NCBI RefSeq assembly: GCF_900583165.1
Contig: NZ_UTKY01000076.1
Coordinates: 124,001-188,000 of the forward strand
Length of the DNA stretch: 64,000 nt
From: Pseudomonas viridiflava
Lineage (GTDB): Bacteria; Pseudomonadota; Gammaproteobacteria; Pseudomonadales; Pseudomonadaceae
Reading direction: 5' to 3'
A program made the translations under genes and the position numbers. The notes under the pieces are model-generated. The model worked only from the letters and a program-made list of their open reading frames with translations. It did no database searches and was not told the origin of the DNA. Shown here piece after piece: positions 43,688-52,411 of this stretch. How positions within the stretch are numbered: position 1 is the stretch's first letter; each line of letters begins with the position of its first letter.

Positions 43688-43711
43688 GGCTGCGATTCAC
43701 TCGCCAATTGC

Positions 43712-45733
43712 TTACCCATGGGTCAACCCCGTCAACGTATCCGCAATAGTCTTTGTGCGCTGCGCCGTGCCTTCAGTGGCACGGCTCGACGCCTCCAGCG
43801 CGTCGAGCATTTCCCGCAGGGCGCCCACGCCGGTGGACTGGTCTTCGATCTGCTGGGCCACTCGCTGAATTTCGCCCGACAGCAGGTCGATATCCACACC
43901 AATCTCGGCTGCGTTCTTGCGCGTGATTTCCGCCAGTTTGCGCACCTCGTCGGCCACCACCGCAAAGCCCCGACCCAGCTCGCCCGCGCGTGCCGCTTCG
44001 ATGGCGGCGTTGAGCGCCAGCAGGTTGGTTTGCCCGGCAATTTGCTGAATCACTTGCACAATCGACTGGATACGCAAGCTCGAACCAGCCAGGGTACGCG
44101 CGCCCTCTACCGCGTCATCCGCCTGGCTGGATAAGCCCTCCACCGTCGCCCCTGCCTGGGCCGACACGCCGTTCTGCCGATCAATGGTGCCCACCAGATC
44201 ATCCATCGAGGCGTGCAGCTCACCGGAGTAGTGCTTGAGCTGCGAGGCAATTTCAGCCTGCTGATGCTCGGCTTGGGCCAGGACCTGGCCCAAGTCCGCC
44301 AGGCCTTCGAATACCGGCAGAATGTTGCGGTCCAGCCCACGGGTGTTCAGGGTCGTGCTGAAGTCATTGTTTTTGAATGCCGCAATTTGCTTGACCACCA
44401 CATGGTTTAAACCCGCCAGTTTTTTCACCTGACGCCGTAGGAAGAACGCTTTGAACTCGCCGTAGTGAGCGATGAAATTATCCACATACTCGTCAGTGAA
44501 ACTGGCACCCTTGGCCACCCTGAAGAAGAAAATCGCCGTCAGCGTCTGGTTCAGGTTCAACCCCAGAATCTCACCAAAGGTCGAAAACCCTGCCAGCGGC
44601 ACATCCCCAAATGTGCCGGCCATGCTGCCCAACTCGGCGCCGTTGTTAAGCCGGCGCAAAATGCAGTCATTCAAGATACCGGCCACCGGCTGGCCGCCCT
44701 TGCCACGCAAGAACTGCTCGTAGTCCAAGCGTGTCGCTTCTCGCAGCGGCGTGCGTCGTACCATCACCAACTCTTCGCCGGGGGCCACGTCGCAAAACAG
44801 CTGCACGATCTGCTGCTCATAATCGATGCGCGCAATCGAGCGCACAAATAACTCACTGCCCACCCGAATCGCAAATGAATAATCCGCCAGCTTCGGCTCC
44901 AGCGCCTGGGGCGTGCAATTGAACGCATCACACAGCGCTTGCACCATGCTCTTGATATTGCCGTGGCTGTCGATCACCTGGTCAATCGTGCGGTCCTCCA
45001 CCGACGCGGTCAGCACACTGAAGGTCAAGTCCGCCGGCTTGAAGTTCTGGCTCTTAAATACGCCGAATCGCACCTGCGCTGCCGTCTTCAAGAACACAAT
45101 CTGCGCATGGTTCTGGTAACTACGTTGGCCATCATGGATCAACGTCTTCTGGAAATCCGACTTACCCCCGGCCGACCCCCCTACAAACAAACACGGAAAA
45201 CGCCCCGACTCATACAGCGCCTCCATAAAAAACGACTCCGACGCCGACAACCCATCGAACACCACGTAGGCCAAGGTATCGCGATGATCAATCGACGTGC
45301 GCACCTGCACCCGCTTGATATTGGCCACTAACTTGGCAATCCGCTCCTGCATCCCCAAGCGCTTGCCGCCACTGCGAATGTCCTCACACTCCAATGGCAC
45401 CATCACCACTTCGGCAGAGGCGATCACGCTGTCGTCAAACAGCTGCAAGACGATCCGATCCCAGCGCTCACCGGTGGGGCAATACAGCGAGTTCGCCGCG
45501 TTGCATAGCTCGCCGGAGGTGGTGCAAAGACTGATGGTGGCCTCTACAAAGCGTCGTTTGAGCTTTGCGGCGATGGCGTCGATGTCGAGGTGAGGGGAGA
45601 TAAACCCGGTGATCAGCATTGGAGTGATGCGCAGGCTGGCCAAGGACGTGTCCAGCTCGTTGGCGGTGCAGGTGAGGGTGGTGGTGCCTTGACGAGCGGG
45701 CCCGGTTTTCTTGAGAAGGGAGAGTGGGTTCAT
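43712..45733 (-). CDS. FIST-domain soluble methyl-accepting chemoreceptor
   Basis: A 673-aa protein without membrane segments. A FIST sensory region fills the first two thirds: FIST_N about 30-230 (FVGGSAGGKSDF) and FIST_C about 240-400 (RRLNNGAELGSMAGTFGDVP). A short helical linker leads to an MCP signalling domain (about 480-673) with the CheA/CheW-contacting hairpin QIAGQTNLLALNAAIEAARA. FIST domains are thought to sense small ligands such as amino acids. As a cytoplasmic receptor it would report on internal metabolites. The C-terminus has no CheR-binding pentapeptide. The strand region before the ATG lacks a good ribosome site. Confidence 0.92.
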   Translation of the reverse strand: MNPLSLLKKTGPARQGTTTLTCTANELDTSLASLRITPMLITGFISPHLDIDAIAAKLKRRFVEATISLCTTSGELCNAANSLYCPTGERWDRIVLQLFDDSVIASAEVVMVPLECEDIRSGGKRLGMQERIAKLVANIKRVQVRTSIDHRDTLAYVVFDGLSASESFFMEALYESGRFPCLFVGGSAGGKSDFQKTLIHDGQRSYQNHAQIVFLKTAAQVRFGVFKSQNFKPADLTFSVLTASVEDRTIDQVIDSHGNIKSMVQALCDAFNCTPQALEPKLADYSFAIRVGSELFVRSIARIDYEQQIVQLFCDVAPGEELVMVRRTPLREATRLDYEQFLRGKGGQPVAGILNDCILRRLNNGAELGSMAGTFGDVPLAGFSTFGEILGLNLNQTLTAIFFFRVAKGASFTDEYVDNFIAHYGEFKAFFLRRQVKKLAGLNHVVVKQIAAFKNNDFSTTLNTRGLDRNILPVFEGLADLGQVLAQAEHQQAEIASQLKHYSGELHASMDDLVGTIDRQNGVSAQAGATVEGLSSQADDAVEGARTLAGSSLRIQSIVQVIQQIAGQTNLLALNAAIEAARAGELGRGFAVVADEVRKLAEITRKNAAEIGVDIDLLSGEIQRVAQQIEDQSTGVGALREMLDALEASSRATEGTAQRTKTIADTLTGLTHG

Positions 45734-45962
45734 AAAGGAGGGGCTCGATCGGGTAGGGTACGCGCGCAGGCGTTGGGATAATCAGGCTATCGGCGGGTGA
45801 GGTGGTGGCTGGAGGGTAAAGAGGTGGGATGCGACGGATGGCCGCGGTCATGCAGCGCCTCGCATCCTGGTGCCCCTTTATCTTGTACGCAGGGTGAAAT
45901 GATTTGAATCCACCGCCCGCCTTGTAGAGAATCCCCGCCTTTGGCTCGAAAGGATGCGTGCA

Positions 45963-46442
45963 ATGAAGTTTGAAGGGACTTTTCAATACATGGGCAATCA
46001 CGGGATCGTGTTCAACGTCTCGCAGATCACCCTCACCGACAGCGAACGCGGACGCCTGCGCGAGCTGCATTTTGGCGAGGCGAAAAGTGCCCACTACGAG
46101 GTCAACAGCAAAGTTGTCGAGGTGTACGACAAGATGTTGGCCAAGAACCTGCCGTGCATGATGATGATCGGCATCTCCAAGCCCCTCACCCGGCAACAGG
46201 GCGATGCGCTCAATGCCCAGCGCACCAAGATCGCCAACCTCGCCGCCAGCGCCTTTGCCGGCGCCACTTCGGCTGTAGCGTCCCCTTATGCGGGCGTGCC
46301 TGTCGGCGCCGGTGTGCGCATGTATGCCAATGAAATCCTGCCCACCTATCATGCCGGCGACGTACTGGTCAGCATCGAGGCGCAGGTCAACGGCGGTATT
46401 GGCCCACAACGCAGCGCTTCGACGCTGATCATCAAGACCTGA
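45963..46442 (+). CDS. Conserved hypothetical protein, 159 aa
   Basis: Not recognised. It has a polar N-terminal domain (MKFEGTFQYMGNHGIVFNVS) and a small-residue-rich stretch (NLAASAFAGATSAVASPYAG, about 95-115), then a beta-like end. The alanine/glycine stretch may be a membrane-interacting hairpin. AAAGGA 8 nt before the ATG at 45963 supports this start over an ATG at 45954. It is followed 12 nt later by a small membrane protein gene, so the two form a likely operon. Confidence 0.65.
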   Translation: MKFEGTFQYMGNHGIVFNVSQITLTDSERGRLRELHFGEAKSAHYEVNSKVVEVYDKMLAKNLPCMMMIGISKPLTRQQGDALNAQRTKIANLAASAFAGATSAVASPYAGVPVGAGVRMYANEILPTYHAGDVLVSIEAQVNGGIGPQRSASTLIIKT

Positions 46443-46454
46443 CGGAAGAAGCCC

Positions 46455-46697
46455 ATGTCTGAAATTACCCTGCTGGTCATTGCCCTGGTGCTGTTTTTTC
46501 TGCTCGACCGCTTGCTGAAACCTTATCTGCTTCGCAAGTGGCTGGGGCTGCTGCTGGTAGTGGCGGGGGCCATCGGTTGCGTGGCGGCAAGCCAGGTCCG
46601 CCTGGTCGGGGTTGACCTGGGGCTGCTGTCGATTTTTGCGGTTGCGCTGGGGGTGGGGTTGTTCCTGAAGCGACGCCGATTTGAGTCGGTTGGCTGA
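46455..46697 (+). CDS. Small membrane protein, 80 aa
   Basis: Three hydrophobic segments (about 4-18, 29-48, 53-69) and a basic C-terminal end (LKRRRFESVG). No family was recognised. GGAAGAAG lies just before the ATG. It probably works with, or anchors, the 159-aa protein encoded just upstream; that is inference from spacing alone. Confidence 0.65.
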   Translation: MSEITLLVIALVLFFLLDRLLKPYLLRKWLGLLLVVAGAIGCVAASQVRLVGVDLGLLSIFAVALGVGLFLKRRRFESVG

Positions 46698-46853
46698 CGG
46701 CGGCGCTGGCTAGTTCTCAGGTCTTCGCGCGGGGCAAACCCGCTCACTACAAGGTATGCACGCGCTATACCCATGTATGGTTCCGAGCCCTGTTGCCGAG
46801 TCGCACACTGTTTTGCAGGCGAGCCCCTCGCCGCAAACCCCAGGAGAGCGACC

Positions 46854-47753
46854 ATGACCACACTACTCAAAGCCCCGACCGAAGAACTGGTGCCCTCGCG
46901 CTACGCCGTACGTGTCGGTGAAATCGATGTGCTGGTGATCAGCGACGGCGTGCTGCCGCTGCCGACGCAAACCATGTCCACCAACGCCACCCCGGACGCC
47001 CGCGCCGCGTGGTTCAAGGAGATGTTCCTGGGGCCGGATGCGTTCGACTGGGCACTAAATGTGCTGGTGGTGCGCAGCGGCGAGCAGGTCATCCTGGTGG
47101 ACGCCGGCCTGGGCGGGCAGTTCCCCGGCTTCCCACGCGCCGGGCAGTTTCCCAAGCGCCTGGAAGCCGCCGGTATTGCGCTGTCGTCGGTGACCGATAT
47201 CGTCATCACCCACATGCACATGGACCACATCGGCGGCCTGCTGGTCGATGAGGTCAAGAACAAACTGCGCCCCGACGTGCGTATCCACGTGGCGGCCATC
47301 GAGGTCGACTTCTGGGCCTCGCCAGACTTCACCTACACCGATATGCCCGCACCGGTGCCCGACGTACTGAAGGCCACGGCTCAGCAATTCATGGCGCTGT
47401 ACCAAGACAACCTGCACACCTTTGAAGATGAACACCAAGTCGCGCCCGGCGTAGTCGCCAAACTGACTGGCGGCCATACGCCGGGGCACAGCGTGGTGTA
47501 TGTGACATCCGCTGGGGAACGGCTGACCTTTGCCGGCGACGCGCTGTTCCCGGTGGCCTTCGAACACCCCGAGTGGCACAACGGTTTTGAGCACGACCCT
47601 GAAGAATCCGTGCGTGTACGCGTACGCCTGATGACCGAAGCGGCGGCCAGTGGCGAGCTGTTTGTGGCGACGCACCTGCCGTTCCCGTCGGTAGGCCGTG
47701 TGGTGGTCGATGGGGATGCGTTTCGCTGGGTGGGGGCGTTTTGGGATTTTTGA
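46854..47753 (+). CDS. MBL fold metallo-hydrolase
   Basis: A 299-aa metallo-beta-lactamase-fold enzyme. The zinc motif THMHMDHIGG (His120, His122, Asp124, His125), a downstream GGHTPGHSV histidine and the bridging Asp in FAGDALFPV are all present, with a C-terminal ATHLPFPS. This resembles the quorum-quenching lactonase/AHL lactonase-like group of secreted-looking hydrolases, but no signal peptide is visible here and the substrate is open. CAGGAGAG precedes the ATG at 46854. Confidence 0.9.
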   Translation: MTTLLKAPTEELVPSRYAVRVGEIDVLVISDGVLPLPTQTMSTNATPDARAAWFKEMFLGPDAFDWALNVLVVRSGEQVILVDAGLGGQFPGFPRAGQFPKRLEAAGIALSSVTDIVITHMHMDHIGGLLVDEVKNKLRPDVRIHVAAIEVDFWASPDFTYTDMPAPVPDVLKATAQQFMALYQDNLHTFEDEHQVAPGVVAKLTGGHTPGHSVVYVTSAGERLTFAGDALFPVAFEHPEWHNGFEHDPEESVRVRVRLMTEAAASGELFVATHLPFPSVGRVVVDGDAFRWVGAFWDF

Positions 47754-47875
47754 GGGCGGCCAGGTGCTTGGGAAATAAGCGCTAATAGAATCGAACGGCT
47801 ACTTCTGTGGGGGCTGGGCTAGGGTTTTTCTACCGGTTATCGCCGGGACTAAACATTCGCTAGCATCTACAAGGA

Positions 47876-47891
47876 GTAGCCAGTAGGCTAC
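47876..47891. promoter_or_regulatory. Small palindrome before higBA
   Basis: GTAGCC-AGTA-GGCTAC, a perfect 6-bp inverted repeat ending 10 nt before the toxin GTG start. It could be an operator for the antitoxin or an RNA hairpin over the ribosome site; the sequence cannot decide between them. Confidence 0.4.
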
Positions 47892-47901
47892 AGGTGATAC
47901 T

Positions 47902-48204
47902 GTGACCCACTTGATCGGCAGGACGCCGGAGTTTGATACATGGCTCGACGGTATGAGGGATGTGTGCGGGAAAACAGCGGTATTGACCCGGTTGGACCGG
48001 GCCGAAGAGAACAACTTTGGCGACTGCGAGGCGCTAGGCGAGGGCCTGAGTGAAATGCGCGTATTTATTGGGCCCGGCTACAGAATCTACTTCGTGCGCA
48101 CGGGAATCACCGCTTACCTGATGCTGTGGGGCAGTGATAAAACTGACCAAAAGCGAGGAATCAAACGGGCAAGAGAGATCCTCGAAGCCCTGAGAGGTCA
48201 ATGA
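47902..48204 (+). CDS. HigB/RelE-like addiction module toxin
   Basis: A 100-aa protein of the RelE/ParE superfamily (phage Gp49-like, PF05973 type), with AEENNFGDCEALGEGLSEMRV and GYRIYFVRTG, the usual ribonuclease-fold core. Such toxins usually cleave mRNA at the ribosome. The toxin gene comes first and the antitoxin second, 1 nt apart, the order of HigBA-type modules. The GTG start at 47902 is the only available start after an in-frame stop at 47884, with AGGTGA as ribosome site. Confidence 0.88.
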   Translation: MTHLIGRTPEFDTWLDGMRDVCGKTAVLTRLDRAEENNFGDCEALGEGLSEMRVFIGPGYRIYFVRTGITAYLMLWGSDKTDQKRGIKRAREILEALRGQ

Positions 48205-48205
48205 C

Positions 48206-48574
48206 ATGAGCGAATCGAAATTCAATCCCGAGGACATGCCGATCCTCGATCTGGATACCACCGGCACCAGCGTTTATGAAGCATCGCGCTTCCTCGACAG
48301 CCCGCAGGTTATCAGCGCTTACCTGGTGCAGAGCATGAAGTCTCAAGACCCGCAGATCCTTATGAAGGCACTTGCCGAAGTGGCCAAGGCCCAGGGGGTC
48401 AACAAGGTGGCCGAGGCGGCAGGGGTTAACCGGGAGAGCCTGTATAAAACCCTGAAGGGCGGCTCGAAAACCCGTTATGAAACCATTCAGAAGCTGATGC
48501 TGGCGCTCGGGGTGGAGCTGACGGTGCAGCCGATTGCTGCCCAAGAGGCCCCGGTGGTTGTCGGCAAGTCCTGA
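48206..48574 (+). CDS. HigA-like addiction module antidote
   Basis: A 122-aa protein. The C-terminal HTH (about 68-108, NKVAEAAGVNRESLYKTLKG) is that of the putative addiction module antidote family that pairs with Gp49-like toxins. The acidic N-terminal part (SESKFNPEDMPILDLDT) probably wraps the toxin. The start lies 1 nt after the toxin stop codon (TGA CATG arrangement). A REP hairpin follows. Confidence 0.88.
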   Translation: MSESKFNPEDMPILDLDTTGTSVYEASRFLDSPQVISAYLVQSMKSQDPQILMKALAEVAKAQGVNKVAEAAGVNRESLYKTLKGGSKTRYETIQKLMLALGVELTVQPIAAQEAPVVVGKS

Positions 48575-48594
48575 CTTCAGTCCGACACTGATCC

Positions 48595-48628
48595 AAATGT
48601 GGGAGCGAGCAAGCCCGCTCCCACATTT
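48595..48628. repeat. REP palindrome, also a likely bidirectional terminator
   Basis: AAATGTGGGAGCG pairs with CGCTCCCACATTT around a short GCAAGC-containing centre and is followed by TTTTT. It lies between the convergent HigA-like and gudD genes. Confidence 0.85.
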
Positions 48629-48648
48629 TTGAATTGCGCTGTTCTAAC

Positions 48649-49974
48649 TTATCGCACCAGGCAGGGCTGTTTATTGTTGAACGTCCACCCCGGGATCAAA
48701 AACTGCATCGCCACGCTGTCATCCCGCGCGCCCAGGCCCATGCCTTTGTACAGCTCATGGGCCTTGGCCACCGCATTCATGTCGATGTCGACACCCAGGC
48801 CAGGCTTGGCCGGCACCTTCACATAACCCCCTTCAATTTTCAGTGGCTCACGGGTCAGGCGTTGGCCGTCCTGCCAGATCCAGTGGGTGTCGATGGCAGT
48901 GATATCCCCCGGTGCGGCGGCGGCGACCTGGGTGAACATCGCCAAGGAAATATCGAAGTGGTTGTTGGAGTGCGAGCCCCAGGTCAGGCCCCAGTCATTG
49001 CACATCTGCGCAACACGTACCGAGCCTTGCATCGTCCAGAAGTGCGGGTCTGCCAGCGGGATGTCCACCGATTGCAGCTGGATGGCATGGCCCATTTCAC
49101 GCCAGTCGGTGGCGATCATATTGGTAGCGGTTTTCAGCCCCGTGGCCCGGCGGAATTCGGCCATGACCTCACGGCCCGAGTAGCCATTTTCGGCGCCGCA
49201 CGGGTCTTCGGCGTAGGCGAGCACTTGGTGCTGGTCGCGGCACAGGCGGATGGCTTCCTTGAGTGACCAGGCACCGTTCGGGTCGAGGGTGATGCGGGCA
49301 TCGGGGAAGCGTTCGGCCAGTGCAGTGACGGCCTCAATTTCAGCATCGCCACTCAATACGCCGCCCTTGAGTTTAAAATCGTTGAAGCCGTATTTGGCCT
49401 CGGCGGCTTCGGCCAGGCGTACGATGGCCTCGCTGGTCAGGGCTTTTTCATGGCGCAGGCGGAACCACTCATCATCGGCATCCGCCTCATTGCGGTAAGC
49501 CAGGTCAGTGGCATTACGGTCGCCGACGTAAAATAGGTAGCCGAGCATTTTCACCGCATCACGCTGTTGGCCTTCGCCGAGCAAGGCGGCCACCGGCACT
49601 TCGAGAAACTGGCCCAACAGGTCGAGCAAGGCGGCTTCCATGGCTGTGACCGCGTGGATGGTGATGCGCAGGTCAAAGGTCTGCAGGCCACGCCCGGCAG
49701 AGTCCCTGGAAGCAAAGGTGGTGCGCATCTGGTTAAGGATGCGCTGGTACTGGCCGATGGGTTGGCCGACCACTAGGCCGCGCGCATCCTCCAGGGTTTC
49801 GCGGATGCGTTCCCCGCCGGGCACTTCGCCCACGCCGGTGTTGCCCGAGCTGTCCTTGAGGATAACGATATTGCGCGTGAAGTAAGGGCCGTGGGCGCCG
49901 CTGAGGTTGAGCAGCATGCTGTCGTGGCCGGCGACGGGGATGACCTGGAAGTGAGTGACGACGGGCGTATTCAT
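48649..49974 (-). CDS. gudD: Glucarate dehydratase
   Basis: A 441-aa enolase-superfamily enzyme. It dehydrates D-glucarate (and L-idarate) to 5-keto-4-deoxy-D-glucarate. Visible motifs: KLKGGVLSGD with the catalytic Lys (about residue 205), DPNGAW and the metal-binding acidic residues, and GSHSNNHFDISLAMFTQ with the catalytic His. It lies downstream of the MFS importer gene on the same strand (19 nt apart), in an operon facing a divergent FadR-type regulator. The length is standard and no residues are missing. Confidence 0.95.
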   Translation of the reverse strand: MNTPVVTHFQVIPVAGHDSMLLNLSGAHGPYFTRNIVILKDSSGNTGVGEVPGGERIRETLEDARGLVVGQPIGQYQRILNQMRTTFASRDSAGRGLQTFDLRITIHAVTAMEAALLDLLGQFLEVPVAALLGEGQQRDAVKMLGYLFYVGDRNATDLAYRNEADADDEWFRLRHEKALTSEAIVRLAEAAEAKYGFNDFKLKGGVLSGDAEIEAVTALAERFPDARITLDPNGAWSLKEAIRLCRDQHQVLAYAEDPCGAENGYSGREVMAEFRRATGLKTATNMIATDWREMGHAIQLQSVDIPLADPHFWTMQGSVRVAQMCNDWGLTWGSHSNNHFDISLAMFTQVAAAAPGDITAIDTHWIWQDGQRLTREPLKIEGGYVKVPAKPGLGVDIDMNAVAKAHELYKGMGLGARDDSVAMQFLIPGWTFNNKQPCLVR

Positions 49975-49993
49975 GGCAAGTTCCTAAACAGGT

Positions 49994-51355
49994 TCAAAGA
50001 GGTTTGCTGAGGGCTGCGCCCGCTGGCGTCGCGCTCGGTGAGCTCAATACGGGGGCGGGGGAAGTCTTGGCAAAAAACACCAGGATTGCAGCGAGCACCG
50101 ACGTACCCGCCAGGCCGTAGAGGCCGCCCTGGATTGAGCCGGTGGTCTGTTCCAGAAAGCCGAAGGTGGTCGGTGCCACGAAGCCGCCCAGATTGCCGAT
50201 GGAGTTGATCAGCGCGATCACCGCTGCGGCGATGCGCGCATCCAGGTAGCCCTGGGGAATCGGCCAAAACAGCGACGACGCAGACTTGAAACCAATCGCC
50301 GCAAAGCAGATCGCCACAAAGGCAAAAATCGGCCCGCCCGTGGTGGACATGAACATGCCCGCCGCCGCAATCAACAGCGCTGCAGCTACCCAGGCCTGCT
50401 GGAACTTGAACTTGCCCGACAGCGAAGCGAAGGCGTACATGGCGATGATCGAGATCAGCCACGGGATCGAGTTGAAGAAACCGACCTGCACGTCACTCAA
50501 GTCGCCCATCTTCTTGATGATGCTCGGCAGCCAGAACGTGGCGGCGTAGATCGTCAGCTGGATGCAAAAGTACAGGGCGCAGAACAGCATGATCTGGCGG
50601 TCTTTAAGCAGTTTGCCAATCGTGGGTTTGACCGTGTTGACGGCGTCACGCTCGCGTTGTTCCTGGTCGATGGCGTCGACCAGCGCGTCCTGCTCTTCGC
50701 GGGTCATCCACTTGGCGTCATGGGGTTTGGAGTCGAGCCAGAACCATACCAAAAAACCGATCACTACCGAGGCCAGGCCTTCGATGGCAAACATCCATTG
50801 CCAGCCGTGCAAGCCAAAGCCCTCGATTTGCAGCAGCACGCCCGACAATGGGCCGGAGATCAGCGAGGCGACGGCTGAGCCACTGAGGAAAATCGCAATG
50901 GCCTTACCGCGCTCAACGCCAGGCAACCAGCGCGTGAAGTAATAGATCACGCCAGGAAAGAAGCCGGCTTCGGCCACCCCCAGCAGAAAGCGCAGGATGT
51001 AAAAGTGGGTTTCGTTCTGGATGAACGCCATCAGCGTGGCGACGATGCCCCAGGTGAACATGATGCGGGTCAGCCAGATACGTGCGCCGACCTTTTGCAG
51101 CAGCATATTGGACGGCACTTCAAACAGGGCGTAGCCGATGAAGAACAACCCGGCACCAAAACCGTAGGCGGCCGCGCCGATGCCCAGGTCATGCTCCATG
51201 TGCGTGCGCACAAAGCCGATATTGACCCGGTCGATGTAGTTGAGGATGAACATGACCACGAACAGTGGGAGCACATGGCCCTTCACTTTGCGCACGGCAC
51301 GTGCGAGGACTGGATCACTTTCTGAAGCGGTAGATGCATGGCTTGAATTGGTCAC
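49994..51355 (-). CDS. gudP: Glucarate/galactarate MFS transporter
   Basis: A 453-aa anion:cation symporter of the major facilitator superfamily with twelve membrane segments. The D-galactonate/glucarate-type signature includes NYIDRVNIGFVRTHMEHDLG in TM1 and RFLLGVAEAGFFPGVIYYFT in TM4. It should import glucarate or galactarate with a proton. The GTG start at 51355 is preceded by GGGGGAG. It is first in the gudPD operon, opposite a FadR-type regulator. Confidence 0.9.
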   Translation of the reverse strand: MTNSSHASTASESDPVLARAVRKVKGHVLPLFVVMFILNYIDRVNIGFVRTHMEHDLGIGAAAYGFGAGLFFIGYALFEVPSNMLLQKVGARIWLTRIMFTWGIVATLMAFIQNETHFYILRFLLGVAEAGFFPGVIYYFTRWLPGVERGKAIAIFLSGSAVASLISGPLSGVLLQIEGFGLHGWQWMFAIEGLASVVIGFLVWFWLDSKPHDAKWMTREEQDALVDAIDQEQRERDAVNTVKPTIGKLLKDRQIMLFCALYFCIQLTIYAATFWLPSIIKKMGDLSDVQVGFFNSIPWLISIIAMYAFASLSGKFKFQQAWVAAALLIAAAGMFMSTTGGPIFAFVAICFAAIGFKSASSLFWPIPQGYLDARIAAAVIALINSIGNLGGFVAPTTFGFLEQTTGSIQGGLYGLAGTSVLAAILVFFAKTSPAPVLSSPSATPAGAALSKPL

Positions 51356-51695
51356 AATTCAAACTCCCCCCTGATTTGTTTTTATGTGGGATTGCGTGTT
51401 TTGTTGATAGACATCATACAAGTGGTTTTCTGGATACCGCAATGCAGGTGAGGGTGTATTTTTTCTTATAAGGCTGAGGGTTAGCCCGTTTATTTGGTTA
51501 TTTGCCTTGTTTCATTGGGGTTTTTGCTCGTGGGTAAGGTTTCGGTTCGCCTGGCGGATAGGGTTCCCAGCTTCCGCAGCTTGTTCGCTTGTCGTGTTGG
51601 TTGTCATACAAGACTGGCTTTTTTTAATCAGCACCGCCTTGGCGATGGGCACGGTGTTAAGCTCCCTCCCAGCCCAACTCCCTGGACCCGTAGCG
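51356..51695. promoter_or_regulatory. Divergent promoter region, gudP and FadR-type gene
   Basis: It contains TTGTCATACAA (51601-51611), a TTGT-N3-ACAA palindrome of the FadR/GntR kind, 84 nt before the regulator. ATCATACAAG (51413-51422), sharing nine bases with the first site, lies 58 nt before gudP. The pair fits autoregulation plus control of the operon by the adjacent regulator. No other gene was seen. Confidence 0.6.
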
Positions 51696-52406
51696 ATGCC
51701 CATTGAAAGCGAACCCCCCGTTCGTCGACGTTCCAATAACCTGGCCCAAGGCGTGGTCGAGGCGCTGACCCAGCGCATCCTCTTGGGGCAGTTCAAGCCC
51801 GGTGAAAAGCTGCCGTCCGAATCCACCATCGTGGCCGAGCATGGCGTCAGCCGCACGGTGGTGCGCGAAGCGCTATCAAAGTTGCAGGCGTCGGGTTTGG
51901 TGGAAACACGTCACGGCATCGGCACCTTTGTGTTGGCGCCACACGCGCAATCCGGGCTGCGGCTTAACGTCGATACCGTGGCCAGCGTGCGCAGCATGCT
52001 CGAACTGCGCCTGGGCCTTGAAGTGCAGGCCGTGGCCTTGGCAGCGCTGCGCCGAAGTGATGAGCAACTGGCCCGCATGCGCGAGGCGCTCACTGCCTAC
52101 CAGGCCTCCCTGGCCAACAACGACAGCTGTGTGGAAGATGACAAGTGCTTCCACCAACTGATTGCCGAAGCCACCGGCAACACCTTCTTCACCGAAATCA
52201 TGCTGCACCTGGGCAACGCGATGATCCCGCGTACCCAGGTCAAAGGTGCCGAGCGCGGCGGCGCCGACTTTGCCCAGCTGGGGTACTTGGCAAACCTTGA
52301 GCACGAGGCAATTTTCAATGCGATCAAGCGCCAGGACCCCGACGCCGCACGCGCCGCGATGGTGCTGCACTTGACCAACAGTCGCGACCGTTTTTCCGGA
52401 GAGTAG
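51696..52406 (+). CDS. FadR/GntR family regulator of the gud operon
   Basis: A 236-aa GntR-type regulator. The winged HTH (about 15-80: PGEKLPSESTIVAEHGVSRT, then VVREALSKLQASGLVE) is followed by an FCD ligand domain (about 95-225) with metal-binding His positions (DDKCFHQLIAEATGN, LEHEAIFNAI). It is divergent from gudP, so it probably senses glucarate or a breakdown product. The start at 51696 (MPIESEPPVRRR) is chosen from the family N-terminus; upstream in-frame codons encode an unlikely hydrophobic extension. Confidence 0.88.
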   Translation: MPIESEPPVRRRSNNLAQGVVEALTQRILLGQFKPGEKLPSESTIVAEHGVSRTVVREALSKLQASGLVETRHGIGTFVLAPHAQSGLRLNVDTVASVRSMLELRLGLEVQAVALAALRRSDEQLARMREALTAYQASLANNDSCVEDDKCFHQLIAEATGNTFFTEIMLHLGNAMIPRTQVKGAERGGADFAQLGYLANLEHEAIFNAIKRQDPDAARAAMVLHLTNSRDRFSGE

Positions 52407-52411
52407 GGCAG

